Assembly: GCF_907165045.1 (NCBI RefSeq)
Contig: NZ_CAJRAU010000004.1
Coordinates: forward strand, 1-64,000
Direction: 5' to 3'
Length of the DNA stretch: 64,000 bases
Source: Dyadobacter linearis
Lineage (GTDB): Bacteria > Bacteroidota > Bacteroidia > Cytophagales > Spirosomataceae
In this document: positions 26,303 through 34,909 of the stretch, piece after piece
How the letters are laid out: each line of letters starts with the position of its first letter
Numbering within the stretch: the stretch's first letter is position 1
Translations under genes and position numbers: made by a program
Notes under the pieces: model-generated
What the model was told of the DNA's origin: nothing
What the model saw: the letters and a program-made list of their open reading frames with translations, nothing else
Database searches by the model: none

Positions 26303-27094
26303 TTAAGCTTTTATAAACGGACCTGCAATTGCAAGTACTGCTTCTTTGGTCAAAGGCTCGTCAAAAGCTTCTGAAATAGCTGCATCGGTCTTCGAAGCCA
26401 ATCCTTTCAGGTCTTTTCCGCCTTGTGTCAGATTGTCTTCGCCAGCGTAGATAGCCGGAACTGCACCTTCTTTTCCGGTAATCCAGCCTTTCATTGCCGC
26501 ATTTCCGGTAACTGAAGCAGCCAGTCTGCGTACAACTGCCGCGTGACGTGCTTCCACAGAGTGAACCTGCAATGCATATTCAAGGATCTGAGGATCGCCG
26601 ATCAATGCGCCAGCCTGGCCTTTATAGGCACGAACACCGGTATCTTCCAGAGCGCTGGAAACGGTTACAAAAGTTTTATAGTTAGTGAAAACGTCTGCAA
26701 AAGCGCCGTTGTATTTGAAGTCAAACGTAGGTTTAGCAATTGCTTTCGTACCCAAAGCTTTCACAAGAAATGCAACGTGCTGCGTTTCGTGTTTACCGAT
26801 CTGTGTAAAAATGGTTTTATCAGTTGCAGGAATAAGTCCTGCCGCTGCGTTACCGCCTTTGTAAAACTCATCTTCCAGGTATTCCAGCGTCAATGCATAG
26901 TTCAATACATCAATTGCACCTGCTGACTGTGCGAATGCTTTATTAACGATACTTGCAAAAACGGTCGGTACGGCCACAGTTGCCAGTTTTGAACCAACCT
27001 TACTCATAAAATGACGGCGGGTAGCATATTCGAGCCTTCCTAGTGCGTCACCGTCAATTTTTTGAAAATTGTCAATTATTTTAAATATATCCAT
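26303..27094 (-). CDS. Tat-exported ferritin-like protein (Ferritin_2 type), distal copy
   Basis: 263 aa. A delayed Tat-like signal (TRRHFMSKVGSKLA to AFAQSAG, residues 26-58) precedes a ferritin-like four-helix domain. VLNYALTLEYLEDEFYKGG, IGKHETQHVAFLVKALG and LEYALQVHSVEARHAAVVRRL carry Glu and His at the positions typical of dimetal ferritin-like proteins of the desiccation-related PCC13-62 group. No enzymatic activity is established for these. It is 28 bp from a shorter paralogue and closed by a terminator. Confidence 0.83.
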   Translation of the reverse strand: MDIFKIIDNFQKIDGDALGRLEYATRRHFMSKVGSKLATVAVPTVFASIVNKAFAQSAGAIDVLNYALTLEYLEDEFYKGGNAAAGLIPATDKTIFTQIGKHETQHVAFLVKALGTKAIAKPTFDFKYNGAFADVFTNYKTFVTVSSALEDTGVRAYKGQAGALIGDPQILEYALQVHSVEARHAAVVRRLAASVTGNAAMKGWITGKEGAVPAIYAGEDNLTQGGKDLKGLASKTDAAISEAFDEPLTKEAVLAIAGPFIKA

Positions 27095-27122
27095 GATTTC
27101 TGATTCAGATTAAGTGGGAAGA

Positions 27123-27845
27123 TTATTTACCGACGTTGGCTCCTGTGATGGTTTCTTTTACATAACCTTTTACAGCATTCAGAATGTCGGCAGGCGCGAT
27201 CGCCTTATCCATTCCATTTGCATCCAGGATATCATCACCGGCAAAATCAGCCGACTTAGGATTGATCATATCACGGATTACCGCCGCGTGACGGGCTTCC
27301 ACTGAAACGATCTTGCCAGCCAATAACAGGTTTCCGCCGTCTTTCAGCAATTTGCCTGCTCCATTGTAAGCGGCTACGCCTGTATCTTCAAAAAGCTTGG
27401 CAGCTCCAAGTACCGCATCTTTTTTCGTGAAATCGATGCTCGCGAAATTTGGAGTAAGTCCTTTGATCGCTTTGTCGCCTAATGCAGCTTTGAAAAATTC
27501 TCTGTGAATGATCTCGTGGTCGCGGATATCCGTCAGGATCGTTTTTTCGGCGTCGGTCATTCCCATGTAAGGTGTGGTAATTACCTGCGAATAAAATGCA
27601 GCTTCCAGTTGTTCGAGTGCGTATGCATAGTTAAGTACACCCACGTCGCCTGAGCCCAGGTCAACAGTATCACCGTTGCCACCTGGCATTGGTTCCGTTT
27701 CATCGTCTTTACAAGCACTTGTGAGTGCAATGGTACCCAGCGAGGTAGCGATACCTGCTGCTCTCAAAAACGAGCGCCTGTTTACCGGCGATGTTTCCCC
27801 TTCTCTTTTACCTGAATTGGTTTCTGGTTTCAATAGTTTGTTCAT
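27123..27845 (-). CDS. Tat-exported ferritin-like lipoprotein, proximal copy
   Basis: 240 aa. The N-terminus combines a Tat motif (NRRSFLRAAG) with a lipobox (ALTSAC), so it is probably a Tat-exported lipoprotein. The ferritin-like domain repeats the paralogue's pattern: VLNYAYALEQLEAAFYSQV, DIRDHEIIHREFFKAALG and KIVSVEARHAAVIRDM. The two genes likely arose by duplication and are co-transcribed, one anchored and one free. Function unknown beyond probable metal binding. Confidence 0.83.
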   Translation of the reverse strand: MNKLLKPETNSGKREGETSPVNRRSFLRAAGIATSLGTIALTSACKDDETEPMPGGNGDTVDLGSGDVGVLNYAYALEQLEAAFYSQVITTPYMGMTDAEKTILTDIRDHEIIHREFFKAALGDKAIKGLTPNFASIDFTKKDAVLGAAKLFEDTGVAAYNGAGKLLKDGGNLLLAGKIVSVEARHAAVIRDMINPKSADFAGDDILDANGMDKAIAPADILNAVKGYVKETITGANVGK

Positions 27846-28414
27846 AGCTTCAAAGGTTATTGAGCTCTCTCGTACATCGAAAGATTTGCAAAGACCTACG
27901 CCACTAAAAAGACTTTAGATCGAAAGGGGAAGAAAAAGCGGGAAACGATGTATTCAATAGCAGCAGGGCTAAAAAGCAAAAAGAGCCTATTTCTAGGCTC
28001 TTAATGGTTTCAGACTAACCGATGAAATTCTCAATAACGTTGAGTAAATAATGCCATCCAGGTATTCAATCAATGAATGTATAGCGCTAATTTTGGAGGT
28101 GAGCGTGTAGTATAATTTCTATTTACAGCTCTTAAATGAGTTCGACACAAATATAAGTGATTCTGTTTCGTTTCATATACCGCGATTCAAAATATTTTGA
28201 ACAAATTTCTTAGTCCTCCACAACCTATGGCAGATTTAAGGATTTTGTTATAAAAATTCTGATTTTGTGTCCAGCAGTACATTTTTCTCGACTCATAGTC
28301 ATTTCGAAAAAAGTGCTGTAAAATTTTTTTAGAGCGATGAAATCTGTTCTTTTGTCCCGGCTCTGCGGGCGTAAGTTCTTGCCTGCTGCCTGACTTTACA
28401 TTAAAAACAAAACT
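27846..28414. other. Gene-free spacer upstream of the ferritin-like operon
   Basis: No protein gene is convincing in these 570 bases. The minus strand holds a promoter-like box at 28148-28155 and a terminator-like hairpin at 27971-28002, which bracket a possible small RNA or leader (listed separately). The plus-strand promoter of the gene at 28415 must lie at the right end but no good match is visible. Confidence 0.6.
27971..28141 (-). ncRNA. Candidate small RNA or attenuated leader ahead of the ferritin-like genes
   Basis: On the minus strand a TATATTTG box (28148-28155, full match to TAnnTTTG, poor -33) points toward 27845. About 140 nt later lies a perfect 9-bp hairpin AAGAGCCTA / TAGGCTCTT (27981-28002) followed by TTTTTGCTTTTT, which looks like an intrinsic terminator although no ORF precedes it. 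The transcript between them would be about 170 nt and can form local pairs such as GTAAATA with TATTTAC and CTCAA with TTGAG. Either a free small RNA or a terminator-controlled leader of the ferritin operon fits. Confidence 0.35.
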
Positions 28415-28720
28415 ATGCGAAAGCTCATTTTTGCCACTATTCTGGCCTTGCTCGCAATATGTAATCTGCCTTCCGGAGACCTCCGCGCCGCGAATCTTCC
28501 ACATATAACCATCGACCAGGAAAAGGTGGCGGTTAGACCGGAAGATCTGCCCGAGGCAGTTAAATCGACACTTGCGTCCGATGACTACGCGGAGTGGAAA
28601 GTTTCCAGCGCCTATATTGTAAAAAGAGACAATAATGCGCAGTATTACGAGATCAATCTTAAAAAAGGAGAGGAATCGTCGACCTTGAATCTGGACAAAT
28701 ATGGCCGGAAAGTCGATTAG
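28415..28720 (+). CDS. Small exported PepSY-like protein
   Basis: 101 aa with a cleavable signal peptide ending near LRAAN. The mature part (VRPEDLPEAVKSTLASDDYAEWKVSSAYIV, then YYEINLKKGEESSTLNLDKYGRKVD) has the helix-then-sheet pattern of BLIP/PepSY-like periplasmic domains common in Bacteroidota. Function unknown. Stand-alone with its own terminator. Confidence 0.7.
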   Translation: MRKLIFATILALLAICNLPSGDLRAANLPHITIDQEKVAVRPEDLPEAVKSTLASDDYAEWKVSSAYIVKRDNNAQYYEINLKKGEESSTLNLDKYGRKVD

Positions 28721-28755
28721 CCTTTTTCTGAATTAATTTTACAAAAGCTACAATT

Positions 28756-28782
28756 AAAAGCCGGGCATACTCCGGCTTTTTG
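28756..28782 (+). terminator. Terminator of the PepSY-like gene
   Basis: A 9-bp stem AAAAGCCGG / CCGGCTTTT with a 7-nt loop and a T tail. Confidence 0.88.
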
Positions 28783-28831
28783 AGCTTACTTTTTATAATT
28801 TTACGTTTATCCCGCTCGTTAGTAAGCTATT

Positions 28832-28839
28832 TATTTTTG
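28832..28839 (+). promoter_or_regulatory. -7 promoter element of the response-regulator gene
   Basis: TATTTTTG matches TAnnTTTG. A TTTA at about 28807-28810 gives a 21-nt spacer as a weak -33. It would imply a leader of only about 10 nt. Confidence 0.4.
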
Positions 28840-28855
28840 ACCTACTTAATATCCC

Positions 28856-30223
28856 ATGGCTCATCTGCTCCTCGTTGAAGACGATACAACTTTCTCTAAA
28901 CTGTTAACCAATTTTCTTGGTAAACACGGGCATCAGGTTAAGGTTAGTTCGAATCTGAAAGAGGCCAGAGAGATTATCAATAACGATCCCGACGGTCCAT
29001 TCGATGTGCTTATGCTCGACTACCGCCTGCCGGACGGGAACTCGGTTGACTTCCTGAAAACGCTCCGCAGCGAAGGTAACAGGACAGCTGCATTCATCAT
29101 GACCAGCTTCCACGATGTGCGTACTGCGGTGACTGCCATGCAGATAGGCGCATTTGATTACATTACCAAGCCCGTGAATCCGGAAGAACTCTTGATGGTT
29201 TTGAGAGAAGCGCTCAACAAGGGAGAAGCAGGCAGCGTGAAGGCGGCGCCAAAAGCGAAGGGTAATGCGAAAGTGGACAGTCAGTCGCTGGATTTTATTG
29301 AGGGTAAAAGCAAAATATCCAAGCAGCTCTACGAATACGTACGTTTAGTGGCACCGACAGATATGTCAGTGATCATTCAGGGCGAGAGCGGGACGGGAAA
29401 AGAACACGTAGCAAAGTCTATTCACAAGCTTAGCAAGCGCAGCAGCGGGCCTTTTGTCGCGATCGATTGCGGGTCGCTTTCAAAAGAACTGGCAGCGAGC
29501 GAATTGTTCGGGCATAAAAAAGGCGCATTCACGGGCGCTTTAATGGATAAGATCGGTCAGTTCGAGGCTGCCGACGGAGGTACGCTGTTCCTGGACGAGA
29601 TCGGTAACCTGGGTTACGATGTTCAGATCAAGCTGCTTCGTGCATTGCAGGAGCGCATTATCGTGCCGATAGGCAGTACGCAGCAGGTGAAAGTGGATGT
29701 AAGACTGATCGCTGCAACAAACGAAGATCTGATTTCAAGTGCAGCTGCAGGCGATTTCCGGGACGATCTTTACCACAGGCTGAACGAGTTTAAAATTGAG
29801 GTACCGCCACTTCGCAAAAGGGGAGAAGACCTGGCCATATTCATTCAGCATTTTGTGGATAAGGCCAATAGCGAGCTCGACAGAAATGTGCGCGAGCTTT
29901 CGAAGGAAGTGCTGGATATTTTTATGAAATACGACTGGCCAGGTAACCTGCGCGAGCTCAATAATGTAATCAAAAGGCTTGTATTATTATCGAAAGAAGA
30001 AGTTGCGACTTCTGGCGCATTGCCGGCTGAAATGATCACTGCAATGGAAGATACCCCGAAAGCCAGCGGCTCGGACCTGAAAGCTTTGCAGGAAACGCAT
30101 GAAAAAGAAATGATCGAGAAAGTATTGCAGGAAGTGCGCTACAATAAAAGTAAGGCAGCAAAACTCCTTAATATTGACAGGAAAACCCTGTACTACAAGA
30201 TTGAAAAATATCACATCGAATAA
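28856..30223 (+). CDS. Sigma-54-dependent response regulator (NtrC family)
   Basis: 455 aa in three parts: a receiver domain (1-120) with acceptor Asp55 in LMLDYRLPDG, an AAA+ domain (about 150-385) with Walker A GESGTGKE near residue 177 and the sigma-54 contact loop GAFTGA near 225, and a Fis-type helix-turn-helix (about 425-455, NKSKAAKLLNIDRKTLYYKI). All functional motifs are intact, so it should activate RpoN promoters on phosphorylation. It faces a hybrid kinase gene and the two coding regions overlap by 13 bp at their 3' ends; they are probable partners. Confidence 0.92.
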   Translation: MAHLLLVEDDTTFSKLLTNFLGKHGHQVKVSSNLKEAREIINNDPDGPFDVLMLDYRLPDGNSVDFLKTLRSEGNRTAAFIMTSFHDVRTAVTAMQIGAFDYITKPVNPEELLMVLREALNKGEAGSVKAAPKAKGNAKVDSQSLDFIEGKSKISKQLYEYVRLVAPTDMSVIIQGESGTGKEHVAKSIHKLSKRSSGPFVAIDCGSLSKELAASELFGHKKGAFTGALMDKIGQFEAADGGTLFLDEIGNLGYDVQIKLLRALQERIIVPIGSTQQVKVDVRLIAATNEDLISSAAAGDFRDDLYHRLNEFKIEVPPLRKRGEDLAIFIQHFVDKANSELDRNVRELSKEVLDIFMKYDWPGNLRELNNVIKRLVLLSKEEVATSGALPAEMITAMEDTPKASGSDLKALQETHEKEMIEKVLQEVRYNKSKAAKLLNIDRKTLYYKIEKYHIE

Positions 30224-32736
30224 GCCAAGGCTTTACCCTCGATCTGCTCGATTACACCGCGGGCTCTTTCAGTAACACGCTCCATTTCCGGCACAGATAC
30301 CTGCGAAGGATCTTCCCGTAATGCTAACTCAAAGTTCCTGAATTGAGCGGAAAGCTCCCTGGCGCCTATCTGGCCGGTCCGTCCCGCCATTCTGTGCATG
30401 ATTTCGGTTACTTTGTCCAGTTCGCGCGTTTCAATATGAAGTTGGAGAGCCTCCACATCTGTACGTGAATCCTTTACAAACTGTTCTAAAATCTCGCGCA
30501 ATAGCCCCTCGTCGCCGAAAGTCATTTGGTTGAGCATCGTGAAATCCAGCTCCTCATGCTCAGGTTCTTCGGTAGCAATGACCTCAGGAGACGAGGATGA
30601 TTCGAGGAGTTCAAGCAGATCCTTTGAATGGAAAGGCTTCATTAGATAGCCGTCAAAGCCGAGATTAAGCAGATTCGCCCGTTCTTCCGGTAGAGCCTGG
30701 GCTGTAAGCACGAAAACCTTGACATCGTGCCCGGCTATCTTGCGGATCCGTTTGCAAAGTTCAGCGCCATTCATACCCGACATACGCATATCGGTCAAAA
30801 CAAACTTAACCTGATTGTCCCACGGCCTGCTTAGTACTTCTTCTGCGGACGAGAATGAGTTATGCGGAATGCCGTTCATTTCGAGAACGGAAGAGCACCA
30901 TTTCAGGATGAAAGTATCGTCGTCGACCAGCCATACTTTACCGGTAACATGATAGCTTTTCTCCGGAGCTTCCTCTGTCAATTCCAGTGTGTCAGCTTTT
31001 TTCATACTGGTGGTTACAAAAAAAGTTGTGCCCTGCCCGGGGCTGCTCTTGACACGAATATTGCCTTCCATGCCTTCTACAAGCGCTTTTACAATGGTCA
31101 AACCCAGTCCAGTACCACCAAACCGTCTTGAAATAGAGGAGTCAGCCTGTTCAAATTGATTGAAAACCCGCTGAACCTGCTCTGGTGACAACCCTATTCC
31201 TGTATCGGAAATAGTGTACTCAACCTGTATTTTGTTGTTTAATTCAACACTGGCGACTCTCAGTACAACTTCTCCGGTATCCGTAAATTTGATCGCGTTG
31301 GTAAGCAGATTGTAAAGTACCTGTCTCAATCTGAACGGGTCACCGCAGAGATACAGGTTTGCGGGAAGGTTATTTTCCAACCTCAGTACCAGATTTTTGG
31401 TCGACGCACTTGGCTTCAAGACCTGTATTACTTCATTCAGCAACGGACTCATCGCAAATACACGTTCTTCAAAAGTAAAGCGGTCGGAAATAATGCGGCT
31501 GTAATCGAGCACCTCATTGACCAGGTACAACAAGTGCTCAGACGCGGAATGAAGCGTTTCGAGATCCTGCTTTTTAGGCTTCTCGACTTTCTTGAGTGCC
31601 TCCGTATATCCGATAATCGATTGGAGCGGCGTGCGGATTTCGTGGCTCATATTGGCTAAAAAGCGCTGTTTGGCCATGCTATGATATTCCGCTTCCTCTT
31701 TTGCCTCTTCTAATTGGCTTCGGTATGTATTACTTCGGGAAATATCCGCGAATATCAGGTAGGCGAGTAATGCAGTCAGAAAGAAAAAACCCAACATGAC
31801 CCATTGCAGCATAGCCACACTTTTGGTCACCATTTGGTTTGCCTTCGAACTGTCCTGGTTAGATTGGCTCAATACCTCGCTCTCGACCTCCTGCATGACA
31901 TTCAGCAGCTCGTTCACAAGTGCATTACCGGCTGTTGCCAGTTCTTTTTCCTTGTCTACGAAACTCGTAGTCCTCTTTTTCTGCGCCTTTTCAATCGCGT
32001 GAACGGCCTCGTCTACTTTCTCGATCGTACTGTCTTCCTGAGCGACCGAAATGGTGTCGACCTGCACATTCACTTCCTGTTTCTGAACAACTTTATTAGG
32101 TTGGACAGGTGCCTTTTTCGCTTTTTTATTACCCCCGAAAACCCTGTTAAAAAATCCTTTCTTTTCGGCCGCTTTTTGTGCCGAATCGGCCACTTCGGTA
32201 TAAATAGTAGTAGTAGTGGTCCTTTTTTCTGTTTTGACTACGGTACTATCCGGTTTCAGTTTGGTCGTGATTAAACCGGAAATGTTCTTTACCTCGTCTT
32301 CAAGTGTTTTTGTGTCAACAAGCTTTGATCTGACTGTCACATAGTTGCCGTAGATTTTCTCTCTTTTGAGGAGGATCGTTTTCATGGAATCGATCCGGAT
32401 GATCTGTAAATCATCCCCAATGCTCATGTCGCTCAGCGAATCAAGCGTGGCGACCAGCTCGACGGATTTGGCGAGTACCTGCTCCGTATGTTCCTCGTCG
32501 CTAGCTCTCCGTGCATTCTGTAAATGGTCGAGTTGCAGGATATTTTTGAAGATCTTGTTGACCAGTCTGAGTTTATCATTGGGCGTGGAGATCATTTCTA
32601 CCCGGCCAAGGATTTCCTGAAAGGCCAGTTTACTGATCAGCCACGAAGCGCCTAATGCGATGGACGCAATGATAAATCCCAGAAAAATTTTGCCTTTAAC
32701 AGATTTCAAGAAAGATGGGTCGCGTAAAGTGGACAT
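30211..32736 (-). CDS. Hybrid sensor histidine kinase with receiver and Hpt domains
   Basis: 841 aa. One membrane helix at about 15-37, a long sensor region to about 305 containing a Lys/Thr/Val-rich low-complexity stretch, a second helix at about 310-330, then the H-box MSHEIRTPLQSIIGY (His near 362), the ATPase boxes NAIKFTD, DTGIGL and FGGTGLGLTIV, a receiver domain with VLTDMRM (Asp near 647) and an Hpt domain with IMHRMAGRTGQIGA (His near 778). It is a complete phosphorelay in one chain. The Hpt could pass phosphate to the NtrC-type regulator encoded convergently, with which it overlaps 13 bp. Confidence 0.9.
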   Translation of the reverse strand: MSTLRDPSFLKSVKGKIFLGFIIASIALGASWLISKLAFQEILGRVEMISTPNDKLRLVNKIFKNILQLDHLQNARRASDEEHTEQVLAKSVELVATLDSLSDMSIGDDLQIIRIDSMKTILLKREKIYGNYVTVRSKLVDTKTLEDEVKNISGLITTKLKPDSTVVKTEKRTTTTTIYTEVADSAQKAAEKKGFFNRVFGGNKKAKKAPVQPNKVVQKQEVNVQVDTISVAQEDSTIEKVDEAVHAIEKAQKKRTTSFVDKEKELATAGNALVNELLNVMQEVESEVLSQSNQDSSKANQMVTKSVAMLQWVMLGFFFLTALLAYLIFADISRSNTYRSQLEEAKEEAEYHSMAKQRFLANMSHEIRTPLQSIIGYTEALKKVEKPKKQDLETLHSASEHLLYLVNEVLDYSRIISDRFTFEERVFAMSPLLNEVIQVLKPSASTKNLVLRLENNLPANLYLCGDPFRLRQVLYNLLTNAIKFTDTGEVVLRVASVELNNKIQVEYTISDTGIGLSPEQVQRVFNQFEQADSSISRRFGGTGLGLTIVKALVEGMEGNIRVKSSPGQGTTFFVTTSMKKADTLELTEEAPEKSYHVTGKVWLVDDDTFILKWCSSVLEMNGIPHNSFSSAEEVLSRPWDNQVKFVLTDMRMSGMNGAELCKRIRKIAGHDVKVFVLTAQALPEERANLLNLGFDGYLMKPFHSKDLLELLESSSSPEVIATEEPEHEELDFTMLNQMTFGDEGLLREILEQFVKDSRTDVEALQLHIETRELDKVTEIMHRMAGRTGQIGARELSAQFRNFELALREDPSQVSVPEMERVTERARGVIEQIEGKALAYSM

Positions 32737-32867
32737 AACAGACTTACCATATTCAATATCAACTAACGCATTTCAGCTGCAAAAACGTGCAGTTACAATG
32801 CATCCGTCTGATAGAGTGTGTGAATATAAGTGATTTTAAATAAAGAAAATATGTGGAGAAAACGCAG

Positions 32868-32898
32868 AAAAGGTTGCCCGGTAAACAGGCAACCTTTT
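32868..32898 (-). terminator. Terminator of the DUF1080/heme-protein operon
   Basis: An 11-bp perfect stem AAAAGGTTGCC / GGCAACCTTTT with a 9-nt loop, ending in TTTT on the minus strand just after the stop at 32926. Confidence 0.85.
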
Positions 32899-32925
32899 CA
32901 AAACTAACTAACAATATGAATGCTA

Positions 32926-34887
32926 TTACTTCGCAAGTGAGTTGATCCACGCAGCGATTTTCATGGCATCTGCTTTCGGAACCTGCGGCATTGGAGGCAT
33001 TGGAGTTGCGTAGTCCGGCCAGTTCTCAGGCTTAGGACTATAGATCAGTTCAACGATCTTCTCATTGGTATATTTGCGTTTAGCAACATCCAGGTAAGAC
33101 GGTCCAACGACCTTTTTGTCAGTTGTGTGACAAGCCAGGCAGGTATTTCTTTGCAGGATCGGTTTTACTTCTTCAAAAGTAGGCACTTTCGCTACGTCAG
33201 CTTTGCCGGCTGCGGGCTTGCCTTTTCCGTCTGGCGATACGTGCTCTTTCTCAGCAGTAGCTGCCGAAGCAGATGCAGTTCCGGGTTTCGTGCCGCCCGA
33301 CCGTGTCGTCTTTAATTCCGATACTTTCAGTTTTTCACCGTCAGGAATATTGTTCAACGTATAATATGCATCGGGATGCACAAGCGACCAGCTGTTTGTA
33401 GCAGCTCTTACGCCTTCCAGTGATATTTTGTGAACATAATATTGCTTCATTCCAGCCAGTACAATGCGCACCTTTTTGTTATCGTCTGACACTTTTACGC
33501 CGGTCACCTTCACATCTTCAGTGTTGATAGGAGGGCTGCCGTAAACTGGGTAATGCTTGTACAGATAGCTGCTCACGTTATAAGAATCCAGATCTTCCGC
33601 TGATTTACGGTCAACCGGCATTGTGAATTCTATTTCAAATCCGTCGGGCTGCGCTTTAACAGTGTACATTTCGAAAGGCATTTTTCCATTCCATACCAAT
33701 CGCTGCAAGCCCTGGTTAGCGTCACCTGCCGAACCCCAGCCGCGGTTTGTTTCACCCACGAACATCGATCCGTCTTTGTCAAATGCCATTCTCAATACAC
33801 CCGATTGGAATCCGCTGCGGAAACCAATACTTGCCCCTTGATATTCACCTTTTACTTTTTCCAAAACCACGCGCATGATATTGCTCTGGCCCTGATCGCC
33901 CACAAATACCTGTCCGGTAAATGGACCGAATCCGCCTTTTGTATCATCCAAAATCAGCTCGGAAGTAGAAACTCCGTGTACACCATAAGGCAACCAAACT
34001 GCCGGCAGCTGTACCATATCATATTTTTCTTTCAACTGATACAGAAACTGGGGCTTCTCGTTCAAGGTATTCTCCGGCTTGATCGCACGGCCCTGCGCGT
34101 CTTTGTTCTGACGGTTGTCACGTTCTGCAAAGAATTGTTTTTCAGTCAGTTTCACAGGCGAATTGGGAAGTCCAGCCCATTTCAGACCGGCAGGGTGGCC
34201 CATAAAGCCGCCTTTCTTCACCTGGAAAATAGCGCCTGTTCCCATCCAGTCTCCCTGGTTGTCGGTATAGAACAATTCGCCGTTCAGCATACTGATACCC
34301 GCCGGGGAGCGAACTCCTGTTGCATAAGGTTCATATTTGCCATCATTTGTAATATGGAAGATCCAGCCTCTTGTCGGCACGCGGCTTTCGCCTCTCCACC
34401 ATTCTTCGTCACCAAATGCAACGTTACCACTTACATAAAAGCTTCCGTCGGGCGCCAGTTTTGGTCCAAAAGAATATTCATGGTAATGTCCTGAAAGTGG
34501 CCATTGATAAACTGTTTCATAAACATCAGCCTTTCCATCGCCATTTTTATCGATCAGCTTCGTAAGCTCGCCGCGTTGTGCGCAATACAATGCACCTTCT
34601 TTGTAAGCAAGACCAAGGATCTCGTGCAAACCTGTCGCAAATTTTCTGAAATAAGGTGTGCGGCTGGTAGGGTTATCCACGATCCAAACTTCTCCGCGAC
34701 GGGTTGAAATCGCCAGCGAACCATTTGGCATCGTCGTCAAGCCACCCACTTCAAGAATAATACCTTCGGGAATAGGCGGGGTGATCATCTTGTAAAAATC
34801 TTCTTCCTTAGGCGACTCCTGCGCTTTCAGCACGGTAAGCGTAGCCAAGAAAATGAATGCTATCTGAATTAATTTTTTCATTATCAA
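32926..34887 (-). CDS. Exported beta-propeller (sorbosone/PVC-type dehydrogenase) with C-terminal cytochrome c domain
   Basis: 653 aa. The signal peptide (about 1-22) is followed by a six-bladed propeller resembling NHL/PQQ-type sugar dehydrogenases: TTMPNGSLAISTRRGEVWIVDN, GLAYKEGALYCAQRGEL, FGPKLAPDGSFYVSG, GVRSPAGISMLNGELFYTDNQGDW. The C-terminal 75 residues form a cytochrome c domain with CLACH near residue 585 and a probable Met ligand in TPMPPMPQV. It lies 22 bp downstream of the PA14/DUF1080 gene. Likely periplasmic oxidation of a sugar derivative; the cofactor and substrate are not identifiable here. The second Met (34881) may be the true start. Confidence 0.82.
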   Translation of the reverse strand: MIMKKLIQIAFIFLATLTVLKAQESPKEEDFYKMITPPIPEGIILEVGGLTTMPNGSLAISTRRGEVWIVDNPTSRTPYFRKFATGLHEILGLAYKEGALYCAQRGELTKLIDKNGDGKADVYETVYQWPLSGHYHEYSFGPKLAPDGSFYVSGNVAFGDEEWWRGESRVPTRGWIFHITNDGKYEPYATGVRSPAGISMLNGELFYTDNQGDWMGTGAIFQVKKGGFMGHPAGLKWAGLPNSPVKLTEKQFFAERDNRQNKDAQGRAIKPENTLNEKPQFLYQLKEKYDMVQLPAVWLPYGVHGVSTSELILDDTKGGFGPFTGQVFVGDQGQSNIMRVVLEKVKGEYQGASIGFRSGFQSGVLRMAFDKDGSMFVGETNRGWGSAGDANQGLQRLVWNGKMPFEMYTVKAQPDGFEIEFTMPVDRKSAEDLDSYNVSSYLYKHYPVYGSPPINTEDVKVTGVKVSDDNKKVRIVLAGMKQYYVHKISLEGVRAATNSWSLVHPDAYYTLNNIPDGEKLKVSELKTTRSGGTKPGTASASAATAEKEHVSPDGKGKPAAGKADVAKVPTFEEVKPILQRNTCLACHTTDKKVVGPSYLDVAKRKYTNEKIVELIYSPKPENWPDYATPMPPMPQVPKADAMKIAAWINSLAK

Positions 34888-34909
34888 TGAGGTATCTTAA
34901 AGGATTGGA

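Noticed and set aside
28187..28504. 105-aa minus-strand ORF overlapping the PepSY-like gene
   Set aside because: It covers the signal peptide of a better-supported gene, and its sequence has no recognisable domain.
33805..34494. 229-aa plus-strand ORF inside the heme-propeller gene
   Set aside because: It is antisense to conserved propeller blades, with Cys/Phe-rich composition typical of shadow frames.
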